NCBI GenBank assembly: GCA_030849085.1
Contig: JASAOM010001124.1
Coordinates: forward strand, 310,001-374,000
DNA length: 64,000 bases
Direction of reading: 5' to 3'
Source: Borovskyia barvae
Taxonomy: Eukaryota > Euglenozoa > Kinetoplastea > Trypanosomatida > Trypanosomatidae
A program made the translations under genes and the position numbers. Of this stretch, positions 1 to 9,045 are shown piece by piece. Position 1 is the stretch's first letter. Each line of letters starts with the position of its first letter. A model generated the notes under the pieces. The model was not told where the DNA came from. It worked only from the letters and a program-made list of their open reading frames with translations, and ran no database searches.

Positions 1-235
1 TGAGCTAAGGTGTACGGCGAGGCGCCTGACGTACGCTGAGCCGTCCATGTTTACTGGCAACCTCCCCGCCCCCCACACAAACTCGAGCAAGAAAGCAGAG
101 CTGCGGAAAGGTGAAAGGGGCATCCGCGCGGATGTATTTCTGTCATCCCTAACGCCTTCGCGCGTTTGGATACCTCTGGAAAGGGATATCGGGTATCACA
201 TCCCGAGGGATGATGCGGAGGGGCGTAGACACTAA
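1..235 (+). CDS. Possible 3' end of an upstream gene (partial)
   Basis: The frame beginning at base 2 is open from the left edge of the window to a TAA ending at 235, giving 77 residues; the other two forward frames are closed by stops within the first six bases. The translation is mixed and charged, not repetitive, and ends in GRRH. Many codons end in G or C, like the definite genes here. An ATG at 47 could alternatively start a 62-residue protein, but no polypyrimidine-AG lies in the visible 46 bases before it, so the tail of a longer gene is the simpler reading. No family is recognised. Bases to the left would settle it. Confidence 0.4.
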   Translation, partial: ELRCTARRLTYAEPSMFTGNLPAPHTNSSKKAELRKGERGIRADVFLSSLTPSRVWIPLERDIGYHIPRDDAEGRRH

Positions 236-1150
236 AGATATTGCGTAGAGGGAGAGAGGTAGAGGAATAAGGCTTCGTCCTCCTCTCGTGGAACTGAAGG
301 GTAAAAACTTCACGACTCCTGTGACACACAAAACAAACAAACGAAGAAGCTGCACAGAACACCTTAGTCTATTCACTTAGGCAAAGCGAAAGAAGAGTAC
401 GTGCAGGTACGCATGCTTACACACATATGCATAAGTGGAGTCCGTGCATTGATAGGATTCACCGCTGCGTAGAGCCGTCGTGGAGCTTCAAGGCTTCTCT
501 CTCCTCTCTTCTCACTGCTGGGTGGCATCGAGAAAACCATGCAAAGCTGGTGGTAGCCGCTGCTCCTTTTCGAACAAAGACGACCTTTCTTATAAGTTAA
601 TTTTACTTATTTTTCTTTGTAGAAGAGCCGTTCTCATACGCATTCGACCAAGCTTTTTTTTTGGCGGAGTAGAGTAGAGAAGGACAGCAGATGTGGATGC
701 TGCTACCACATGCACTCCTATCGCTGAAACCGAGGAGAGTGAGCGAGAATGAACAGGCCTCTTGACACATCGACAGAGAAATAACTTTCTTTCCACTTCC
801 CGTTTCCTTCTGCCCTCTGCACCCCTCCCTCTGGGACATGCGTATACATTAAATCCGAACATGCACGCCACGACATTCTTGTTTGTCTCTCTCTCTCTCT
901 CTCCCTCGTACGAGAGAGAGAGAACGAAACTGGAGATGGACATGCAAATCTATTTGATGCAGCGCATCTCGAATTCCTCCCCTCCCCCCCCCCTTCACCG
1001 TTTAATTTTGGACTGCGCACTTCCATTACGACTGGGGTGCACGCGCATACTCTGAGGCTGCGGAGGAAGAGCGACTGTCGGAAGGAATTCTAGTAGAAGT
1101 GTAGATAATGGCAAACGAAGAGTTGAGGTCGTGAACTTAAAGATAATGCG

Positions 1151-1151
<1 letters not shown>

Positions 1152-1186
<35 letters not shown>
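1152..1186. repeat. (TA)n microsatellite
   Basis: An uninterrupted TA dinucleotide run of about 35 bases. It is one of many such tracts, all confined to spacers in this window. Confidence 0.95.
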
Positions 1187-1189
<3 letters not shown>

Positions 1190-1670
1190 TTTTATTTGAG
1201 CGACCCATCGTTGCTGGGACCCTTCCAGCGTTCTCTCTCTGTTGTTGTGAGGACGTGCTCTTTCACTGTATGTTTCACTACTTCTCCACTCTCTTCCTTC
1301 TCTCATACCTGCATCTTCAGAGGCTCCCTGCCTCGTGTCTGTTCGTTTCATTCCCCTCCGTCCCCCTACCCCCCCCCCCCATTTTGGGTTGCAATTCTTA
1401 TTGGGTCTGCCCTCAGTGGAGAAAAAAAAGGACAACGGGATAGCAAGCGGATAGTTCTCCTCTGTGTGTTTCTTTGATACAGCCATCAGTTTTGCTTCTT
1501 CCTTCTTTCCTTACTCCCTTCACCGCCGTACCTCCGCCCTCCACAGCTGCTGTCATCTCGTTACCGAGGCTTTCACCTCCACCGATATTCACCAGAGGAC
1601 TTCTACTCGGGAGCCTCATCACTTCTTTATATATATATATATATACAGCTTGGGGGTACTTCTCATCGCA

Positions 1671-1697
1671 TCCTTCTTTTCCTTTTCTGTTTTCAAG
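1671..1697 (+). promoter_or_regulatory. Candidate spliced-leader acceptor for the gene at 1915
   Basis: A polypyrimidine run ends in TTTTCAAG with AG at 1696-1697. No ATG lies between this AG and 1915, so the first AUG of the mature message would be the chosen start. A nearer AG at 1886-1890 is an alternative. Confidence 0.5.
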
Positions 1698-1914
1698 TCT
1701 CATTTAGTGTGTTTGGGTGTCAGGAGAAAAACTCTCTGGTGCGGCAGTCTCAGGGGCCTACTGTGCGTCATCTCACTACTCGAGACTTTACCCTGCAGTA
1801 CATCAACAAGGTAAGAAGGGGGGAGGGGAGGTGAGCAAAGACACGTGTGAGAGCACATCTTTGCTCGTTTCGAACACTTTTGCTCAGCAGCTCTTCTTGT
1901 TACCCCACTTTAAT

Positions 1915-3786
1915 ATGCTGCGGAGGGTGGCGTTCGCGAGAGGGGTGGCGGCGCCGTCGCTGACGGTATCCTCGCTGTCTTCCATGCCAGCAGTATCCTC
2001 CGCACCGTATCCGCCGATGGCATCGTCAACCTCGGAGGTCAGTAGCGGTAAAGCTTCCGCACAAAGCAGCAATCTTAGCCTTTCCCTCAGGACGGTAGGC
2101 CCTCAACGGTGGCAGTTGCCCCCCGTTCACCAGCGTCGCTGCTTTTCCTCACGCCAAGATAACCAGAAGACCGCAGCGCCACCCAAGGGCAAGCCCACCG
2201 CCGTTACGGTACCTACAAATGCAGGCCGCTTCTTCGGCACAAAGGGTAGCATTACTGATGAAGCAGGCTCCTCCAAAGGAGATGCCCCGCCGCAGGAGCA
2301 CACGACAGAGACACGAGCTGCGGAAGCCAGCCCGTCTTCTTCCGGAACCCGTACCATCGGCATCAAAGTAGCAGAAACCGATGAGATTGTCCGCGCATTT
2401 AACGGCTTTGCAAAAAGTGTGAACGGATGTACACAAGAAGAGTTTCTTCTCGGAGTGAAGCAGGCCTACTACAGCGTAGCGGTCGTTCTCAGCGCTTTGG
2501 TGGAGCATGTGCAGCCGCGTTTGGAGCGAGCAGAGTCCATGAAAGTAATCGCTTCCGCACAAGAGGCAACAAAGGTACTGGAAAAGGAATTTCAGCCTGA
2601 TAACTTCACCCGCGCATCGCAAGCACCTCCGGACGCCGCCGCCGCAGCAGCAGCAAAAGTCCCTTCGACTCCATCCCTTGATGGTGATAAAAGCGAAGCG
2701 GCGGCAGCCTCCCCCGCGACCAAACTACAGGATACTGCCGTGAACGGATTTGTTTCTACGATCACCTCTATCATCCCTGTCTCTTGTGAGATGGCGCATT
2801 CTATTTTCAACACTTGGATGCTACACAAGGCGAGAAAGATGAATCTGAGACGAATCGCATCGCCAACAGATTACATACTGAGCACGAAGCTTGTCGTCTT
2901 CGCGCGTCTCGACACTGCCCGTCTCTACATCAGTGATGAACACGTCGGTGCTGAGCTGAGTGTCACCATCAACCAGGAGTATCTGCGTTCGCTGGATCCG
3001 GCTGCAACGGCCAGCGCCGCGACTTCCTCACCCAACAATGCCTCATCGATGAAAGACGATAACCTAGAGGCGGGGATGGTGCATTTGCAGACGGATGTCG
3101 ACGGGAATAATCCACGCCGGTCTGGTGAGGAACATCTTTTCGTGGTGAACAAGGCGACGCACACCCTCGTAAAAACTGCCGCGTCGCCCACGGGTGCTGT
3201 GCATGCCGAGGTGGGGTGCTCTTCTCCCCCATCCACGAATGACTTCACCTCCGCATCCGCTGGGGAGGCAACGTCACCGAAGGACGGATTCGCTGCAAAA
3301 GAAAGCACTGAGGACAAGCGAAGCTCGGAAGGCAAGAAGGTGGAGGGGCCGTCTGTGGTCATTACGCTGGATAAGGAAACTCTGTCGCCGATCCCGGCCA
3401 CGGCTCGCGCCTGCGCTGTGCTCACGGTAGACGTGGTTGTTCCACCGGAGCGATTCACGTACAACTTTGAGTGGTTTTACAAACGGATCATCGGCTACGA
3501 AAATGAATACGAACGCATTGCGGCCGCGCGGTTGTTTGCGTCGAGCAGCCCTCGGTCCCTATCCCGCTTTCTGGATTTCTTAGTACGAATGTTTACTGGC
3601 AAGCCCGTCGAGTTTCTCTTTTCCAAGTCGATTGGCAGACTCATGGGCATCCCGGCAGACATCGCCCAGACACCGCCTGCCACACGCAAGCTCTTGTGCA
3701 TGTACATGGATCATTCGAATCGATGGGTTTTGTCCGATCTCATAACGCTGGTACCCGTCATCGAAAGCAAGCTTCCTCACGCATAA
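1915..3786 (+). CDS. Unknown protein with mitochondrial-type N-terminus
   Basis: The product has 623 residues. The frame stays open upstream to a GTG at 1717, but ATG 1915 is its first ATG. It begins MLRRVAFARGVAAPSL, a basic amphipathic stretch without acids, typical of mitochondrial import signals. Residues about 50-145 are low complexity and rich in Ser, Ala and Thr. A first folded-looking block (about 145-215) and a second (about 275-360, with NTWMLHKARKMNLRRIASP) are separated by an Ala-rich linker. After another disordered stretch, a last block (about 500-623) is aromatic and well packed (FTYNFEWFYKRIIGYENEYE). No known domain is recognised. Inference: a mitochondrial protein conserved in kinetoplastids with three ordered segments joined by variable linkers. 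Location is moderately supported; function is unknown. Confidence 0.85.
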   Translation: MLRRVAFARGVAAPSLTVSSLSSMPAVSSAPYPPMASSTSEVSSGKASAQSSNLSLSLRTVGPQRWQLPPVHQRRCFSSRQDNQKTAAPPKGKPTAVTVPTNAGRFFGTKGSITDEAGSSKGDAPPQEHTTETRAAEASPSSSGTRTIGIKVAETDEIVRAFNGFAKSVNGCTQEEFLLGVKQAYYSVAVVLSALVEHVQPRLERAESMKVIASAQEATKVLEKEFQPDNFTRASQAPPDAAAAAAAKVPSTPSLDGDKSEAAAASPATKLQDTAVNGFVSTITSIIPVSCEMAHSIFNTWMLHKARKMNLRRIASPTDYILSTKLVVFARLDTARLYISDEHVGAELSVTINQEYLRSLDPAATASAATSSPNNASSMKDDNLEAGMVHLQTDVDGNNPRRSGEEHLFVVNKATHTLVKTAASPTGAVHAEVGCSSPPSTNDFTSASAGEATSPKDGFAAKESTEDKRSSEGKKVEGPSVVITLDKETLSPIPATARACAVLTVDVVVPPERFTYNFEWFYKRIIGYENEYERIAAARLFASSSPRSLSRFLDFLVRMFTGKPVEFLFSKSIGRLMGIPADIAQTPPATRKLLCMYMDHSNRWVLSDLITLVPVIESKLPHA

Positions 3787-4137
3787 AAGAGAGTTTGTAG
3801 AGGCGGAAAGGACACTCTCTACGGAAAGGAGAGCCACGTAGTGTGGGAAGGGAGCTTGATCGTGTTCATGAGACTGTACCTCAGTAATTGTACAGTGAGT
3901 GCAGAGAGGAAAGGGATGCAGACCTCTTTGGTGGGGAAGAGAAGGGGGGGTGCAGTATCGAAAATCTCTGATTGTATTATGTGCGAGGGACGACGGAAAG
4001 GGAGGATCGAGCAGAACGTCGGTAGCTGGGAAGGGAGAGAGAGAGAGACGAGTCTCGCACCGAACAACTCGAACATATGCAAGAGTATTCCAGAAGTCTT
4101 CCCCTTCCCCTTTCTTCTCCTCACATGCAAACAAACG

Positions 4138-4139
4138 TA

Positions 4140-4180
<41 letters not shown>
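4138..4180. repeat. (TA)n microsatellite
   Basis: TA run of about 43 bases with one G interruption near its left end, in the spacer after the first complete gene. Confidence 0.95.
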
Positions 4181-4182
<2 letters not shown>

Positions 4183-5064
4183 TGACGAGAATTTTAGGAT
4201 GCGTCGTGCGCACGAAAAAGCTGAAAAGGAAAGATAAGAGGTTTGCAGAGTAACTCCCCCAGCACAAGCTATCTTTAAATTGCGAGATAAAAATCTGCAC
4301 TTGCTCCTTTTTTGTTCTCTTATATTCATCACCTTCTTTAACGCAACTGTTGCTGATGTGGTCTTCCTTTGTCTCTGTAAAACCCGCATGTTTTGGTGTG
4401 CTTGTGTGTTTATGCATGGGTTGTGATTGCTTGTATTTGGAGTGGGTGTGCAGGGAAGGTGGGGGGGGGGCACCTGCCTCGTTTTTGCTGCGTGTTTCCT
4501 CGGAGAACGATGGAGTACGCTGCATTATGTTTCGTATCACCGCCAGCTCTCCAAACGAAAGAGCGGGAGTGGGGAGGAGGATGCTGTATTGTAATGTGCT
4601 GGAGAATATCCACCAGCACCGAGTCATGCTCCTCATTCTTTTTTTGATTTGGTGACGGTGAAGGGAGTGGGAGCGTTAGCGTGGCGAGCGGGGGGAGGGG
4701 CCGCGGCGGTCAAACTTGATGATCTCATCCTTCATAGAGGAGATCCGAGGGTGACGAAAGCAACACGAAGAGCTTACTCTGCGATGCGTGTATTCCTATT
4801 CCGAAATCCTCGAAATGGTACGAGAAGTGGAGGAAGGAAGGAGGATGCCTTCTCTATCTATATATTTTTATATACGCTCCCTTCTGCATCACGGCAGATG
4901 TGATCTGGGGTGGTCGAACTCCTTCGACATTATCCCCTCAACCCCCCACACCCACACCCACACACATCCGTACACACGGAGGATAGTGTCACATTCCTGG
5001 TGTTGTGTTTTGGTGTGTGTGATAAACCTGCACTGCGAACAGTGGCCTTTTATCGTGTGCGCGG

Positions 5065-5361
5065 ATGGCGGACCTCAACATGCGACCGTCGGATGGGCTT
5101 CTCATCCATAATGCGGTGGCGCAGTTTGCTACGGATACAGAAGACGGCAGACAAAACGATAGAAAAGAGAGTACTGATTATGCTAGTGACACCCCCCAGC
5201 CCCCTCCCTACACACCGAAAGCAACTTCTGGCTCCGTCAGCTGGGCCGAAAAATATATAGGCCTCAAGCTTTTGCGGATATGCTGCTCTCTTTTCTGTCG
5301 ACATTCGCTGGTACTCCTGAAGAACACACCTCCACAGGGGAGTGTACCTACTGATGCATGA
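5065..5361 (+). CDS. Candidate small protein of 98 residues (uncertain)
   Basis: ATG 5065 opens a 98-residue frame beginning MADLNMRPSDGLLIHNAVAQ. Residues 1-75 are mixed and acidic, with G/C-ending codons common at the start. The last third, LLRICCSLFCRHSLVLL, looks more like translated spacer. An AG at 5041-5042 sits 22 bases upstream but the preceding pyrimidine tract is weak. It could be a real short gene, a decayed gene, or chance. No family is recognised. Confidence 0.3.
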   Translation: MADLNMRPSDGLLIHNAVAQFATDTEDGRQNDRKESTDYASDTPQPPPYTPKATSGSVSWAEKYIGLKLLRICCSLFCRHSLVLLKNTPPQGSVPTDA

Positions 5362-5660
5362 TCCGTGAGCGTCCTTCTGCTCTGCTCTTCAGCCCTTCTT
5401 TCTTTTCCCCTAATACTCCTCCGCCCTTCTCTCTTCCGCTTCTGTCCTTCCTCCGCTTCACACACGCACATGACCTTCTTGTCTCTCTTCTTTTTCTTGG
5501 CCATGTTTCGCTCTCGGTCTCGTCGTGCTTTGCATGCAGTGAGAGAGAGGCACCGACGCATGCAGCGCGGCGGCCTTCAGGGCTCTGCACTCCTGGTTTT
5601 CGTTGAGACACTTCTTTCACCTGCATCAAAATATCTGCGCTGGCTGCTATCCCTATTCGA

Positions 5661-5691
5661 TTCTCCTTCTCTTCCTTCGGTCACTTCTTAG
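5661..5691 (+). promoter_or_regulatory. Candidate spliced-leader acceptor for the katanin-like gene
   Basis: A tract of C and T ends in TCACTTCTTAG, AG at 5690-5691. No ATG occurs between here and 5841, so the downstream start is unambiguous. A second AG only 8 bases before the ATG (5832-5833) follows a shorter tract. Confidence 0.5.
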
Positions 5692-5840
5692 CCCCGCCCC
5701 CGGTGACGCACTGGCGGCAACCGCAACGGTTCTTGCAGAAGGGTGCTCCCCACGGCAGGCAGGCCGTCGCGGATCATTTCTTAATTCTCAAGACTTTCAA
5801 CTACGCCGTCTGAGATCCACATTTTCCTCTCAGACGGAAA

Positions 5841-7640
5841 ATGCGCAGCTTGCAGCCACTGTCGAATACGATGGCGCCGGCGGCGGGTTCCAGCTTGGCC
5901 CAGATGAAGTGCCAGCAACTCGCCCGCGAAGAGGAAGAGAAGTTGCGGGCGAGGCGCATGAAGGGCGTGATCGTACTTGTAGAACAGTTTCTACTGGAAC
6001 AGGGGTACCACCAAGCGTTGCAGGCCCTGCAGCTTGAGAGCCACGTCTCTCTCACCCAATACAGCTCAGCGGACAACATCGACCTGCTTTCCGTGGTTCA
6101 GGAGTATGAGGAGTACTACACTTTTCGCTCTCAGCGGGCACCTAAACTTTTCCGTAGCCGTGGCGGTGCAGCTGAGGATCAAGCGGGGATAGTGTTGGGG
6201 GAGAACGGCGAACGTTTGCTGACGCGCAAGCGAAAGGGTGGCCCCTCCGCCCCTCCTGCGGCGTCCGCCAGTCCATCACTATCCTCTCCCTCGCTTCCAC
6301 TAAACACCGTAGCTCCTGCGTCGGCCTCCTCCGCCACGCCATCGCCGCCACCTGGGTACGGTTCGGTGGATGGAAAGGGTAATGCAGCCGCAGCGTCGAA
6401 GCCTCCTCCGCACCTTCGTCCAACAAACCTAGCGCGGGCGCTGGGCCACGCACATGTTAACGGCGACGAGAGTGGAATCAACGCATTCGGGGCAAGAGCG
6501 GGCAGTGGCGCCAATATAGCAGCGGGAGCAGCAGGTTTGGCCGTCCAAGGAGAGGCTACCTCACGAACTAGCGGTCTCGAGGTGAGAAAGCACGGCGTCG
6601 GTGGTGCAGCGCATCGCAAAAATAGCGATGATGACGGCGAGATCGACGACCCGTTCGGTCCCCTTCGACATTATCGAGTCTTGAAGCCACTCCCGCAATT
6701 TCCCACAAGTGAGCTGAACGATCTCGCGTCCACAATTCTCCGCGAAATCCTCGAGGTGAACCCGTCGGTACGGTGGGACGATATCGCTGAGTTGAACGGC
6801 GCGAAGCATCTCTTGAAAGAAGCTGTTGTGATGCCGGTGAAGTATCCTGAACTCTTTCAGGGCTTGCTTCGCCCGTGGAAAGGAATTCTCCTCTTTGGCC
6901 CCCCTGGAACCGGGAAGACTTTACTGGCGAAGGCCGTCGCGACGGAGTGCCGCACCACCTTTTTTAACATATCCGCATCCTCGGTGGTCTCCAAATGGCG
7001 TGGCGACTCAGAGAAACTCGTGCGGATGCTGTTTGAGCTTGCCGTGCACTACGCCCCAAGTACGATCTTCATTGACGAGATTGACTCGCTCATGTCAGCG
7101 CGGTCCACCGATGGTGAGCACGAAGGATCCCGCCGCATGAAGACGGAACTGCTTACACAGATGGATGGGCTGTCGAAGCGGCGCGGTGGTGAAGTGGTGT
7201 TTGTATTGGCCGCAAGCAACGTCCCGTGGGACCTCGACACTGCCATGCTGCGAAGGCTTGAGAAACGTGTGCTGGTGGCCCTGCCCACCGCCGAAGCTCG
7301 CGCCGTCATGTTCCGTCGCCTTCTTCCCACGTCATTTGGAACCTCTGCGGAGTATGAGCAGTGCGCCGCGTTGACAGAGGGTATGTCTGGCGCTGACATC
7401 GATATCGTGTGCCGCGAGGCGATGATGCGACCGGTGCGCACGCTCATCGCAAAACTGGAGGCCGCTGGCAATGGCCCCGACGCTCACCGGCGTCTTCCTC
7501 AAGAACCGCTTCAACCGCCTGCCGCGACCCTTGAAGATGTTCAGGCCAGCATCGCCTGCACCCGGAGTAGCGTGCGACTGTCGGACCTCGGCAAATTCGA
7601 CGAGTGGGCCCGCGACTACGGCTCAGGACTGTCCACCTAG
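5841..7640 (+). CDS. Katanin p60-like AAA ATPase with LisH domain (KATNAL2 type)
   Basis: The product has 599 residues, slightly longer than animal KATNAL2. Residues about 41-72 form a LisH motif (VEQFLLEQGYHQALQALQLE), a dimerisation element typical of KATNAL2 rather than of classical katanin p60. A Ser/Ala/Pro-rich linker spans about 110-260. The AAA module follows: Walker A GPPGTGKT at 353-360, Walker B with IDEID at 411-415, and a second region of homology containing the paired arginines of AMLRRLEKR. The tail LGKFDEWARDYGS matches the Vps4-type C-terminal helix of microtubule-severing ATPases. All catalytic residues that can be checked are present, so an active ATPase is expected. Family members sever or remodel microtubules, often at cilia. 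Inference: a role at the flagellum or in the cortical microtubule array. Spastin or fidgetin are less likely because of the LisH domain. Confidence 0.93.
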   Translation: MRSLQPLSNTMAPAAGSSLAQMKCQQLAREEEEKLRARRMKGVIVLVEQFLLEQGYHQALQALQLESHVSLTQYSSADNIDLLSVVQEYEEYYTFRSQRAPKLFRSRGGAAEDQAGIVLGENGERLLTRKRKGGPSAPPAASASPSLSSPSLPLNTVAPASASSATPSPPPGYGSVDGKGNAAAASKPPPHLRPTNLARALGHAHVNGDESGINAFGARAGSGANIAAGAAGLAVQGEATSRTSGLEVRKHGVGGAAHRKNSDDDGEIDDPFGPLRHYRVLKPLPQFPTSELNDLASTILREILEVNPSVRWDDIAELNGAKHLLKEAVVMPVKYPELFQGLLRPWKGILLFGPPGTGKTLLAKAVATECRTTFFNISASSVVSKWRGDSEKLVRMLFELAVHYAPSTIFIDEIDSLMSARSTDGEHEGSRRMKTELLTQMDGLSKRRGGEVVFVLAASNVPWDLDTAMLRRLEKRVLVALPTAEARAVMFRRLLPTSFGTSAEYEQCAALTEGMSGADIDIVCREAMMRPVRTLIAKLEAAGNGPDAHRRLPQEPLQPPAATLEDVQASIACTRSSVRLSDLGKFDEWARDYGSGLST

Positions 7641-9045
7641 CGACGAAGAGCCCTGCGCCAGCTTCCAAGATGGAGTATTACGCGGTACCTCTCTTTATTT
7701 GGCCTTCCTCCTGCGGCTTCCCTTTCCCGTGCGAGGTATCCCCCTCGGGACGAGTCAGGGTTTTGTGTGCATCCGAAAGTTTGCGCTCACACCCTTAAAA
7801 GGAGGTTTCCGGGAAATTCGAGCAGGAATGGAGTCTCCTGCCAAGTACAACTGCTTTCGAGCGTTCTTCTGAGGTTACAGTACCGTCGCTAGCCTGCGGA
7901 TGTTGCCCTACGGGGAGGAGGGTGCGTGTCTTACCTGTGCTGGTCTTGCGCTTTGTTGCCTTCGGAGTTTCTGTGAGTGTGAAAGGGTAAGGGGAGGTGG
8001 GGGGACGGCAATATGGCCTGGAGGTGAAGGCAGTGGCAAGGGAAGCAGGAGAGTAAGGTGTGGAGTCGAAGAAAAAGAGTAGAGAGGGGAAAGAAAAGAG
8101 TGGCGTGTATCAAAGACAACTCCCTGGCCCTTTCCGATGCTGCAGTTCCGCCCCAGCCGGCAGCAGCCACACAAATTGGTCCTCATCTTACAGACCCTCA
8201 AACGGGGGGTTGTTGAACACTTCCAAGCCAATGAGGTGGGCGTGTTATGAGTTTCATCAAATCTCTTAACAAAAAGAAAAAACTTAGAGATACCTCCAAA
8301 AAGGGAAGACAGAAAGAACTGTTGATGCGCTCCCCGACCTGTTTGCAAAGGCTCTGGTATGCGGGTGCGAAAGGTCTTTCCTCAGTATGAGTTGAGGAGG
8401 AAAAGGGAGGGGCACATTCCTTCACTTAGTCTATGTCCCTTCGATGTGGAGGGGCGGACCGCCGCTATTTCCTGCCTCTTTCTCCCCCTTCATGTGAAAA
8501 GGACTGAGAAGGGAGGGAGGGGGGTGGGGAAAGGATGCGGAGGGGAGGTTGGAAGAGTTCTTGGCGTGCTCCTTTGCCGCTCCTTGGTGTCCCCCTCCTC
8601 TGCTTCTCCTTCACGTTGGGCCTGGACCCATCACTTTTAGTTGGTCTACGTATGGTCCTGGCGAATATCCGCGCTGTTTTTTTTTTACTCTCCTGCCGAC
8701 CGCTCACCCTCATGCTCTGTATGGTACCCATGGCCTCCTCCCTCCCTGCCCCCTTTGTGCTTGGCATGAGCGACGCTCGTATGATCCTGCTCTCATTCTC
8801 TGTATACATGTGGATGTACGCCTCTGCAATGTGACCATTGCCGTCTGCGCAAAACGCTCCCGTCCCTCTCCCTCCTCCTTTCTTCTCTTTCTTTTGCCTC
8901 CATTTCAGAAAGTGAGAAATACACGTGCCGGTACGTCGACCGCGCGGCACACTCGCGGGTGGCGATCCCACGCAAAGGCGCATACACCGTTTGAGGTGGT
9001 GCCTTGTACTTCTACAGCCAAGCCAATATAGACGACGTCAGCACA
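7641..9045. other. Spacer between katanin-like and actin-related genes
   Basis: About 1.4 kb, mostly purine- or pyrimidine-rich. An ATG-led frame at 8535-8834 encodes 99 very hydrophobic residues, but it overlaps another open frame and lies in pyrimidine-rich sequence that yields Leu/Ser/Phe by default, so it is not called. No RNA gene was seen. Confidence 0.6.
8857..8908 (+). promoter_or_regulatory. Candidate spliced-leader acceptor for the actin-related gene
   Basis: A 50-base tract almost entirely C and T ends in CATTTCAG with AG at 8907-8908. The next ATG is 9046, giving a 137-base leader. Confidence 0.6.

Larger units (their letters stand above)
236..1914. other. Spacer upstream of the first complete gene
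   Basis: This spacer of about 1.7 kb has no convincing gene. It is dominated by CT-rich tracts, a CT/AG inverted repeat near 885-925, a run of 12 C at 1369-1380, a long TA tract at 1152-1186 and a shorter one at 1628-1645. The right part, from about 1490, is a polypyrimidine zone that would direct trans-splicing of the next gene. Confidence 0.7.
3787..5840. other. Spacer with TA tract and one small ORF candidate
   Basis: About 2 kb between two definite genes. It contains a TA tract (4138-4180), a G run near 4460, CA-rich bases near 4945-4970, a candidate small ORF at 5065-5361 and a polypyrimidine zone from about 5385 to 5691. Long minus-strand frames here read through the TA and CT repeats and do not look like proteins. 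Confidence 0.6.

Noticed and set aside
1808-1816. AAGGTAAGA resembling a cis-intron 5' splice site
   Set aside because: Cis introns are extremely rare in trypanosomatids and the gene that follows needs no splicing from here.
3580-4473. 297-codon minus-strand frame
   Set aside because: Overlaps the end of the definite gene at 1915-3786 and reads through the TA tract.
8535-8834. 99-codon hydrophobic frame before the actin-related gene
   Set aside because: Lies in pyrimidine-rich sequence that encodes Leu/Ser/Phe in several frames at once.
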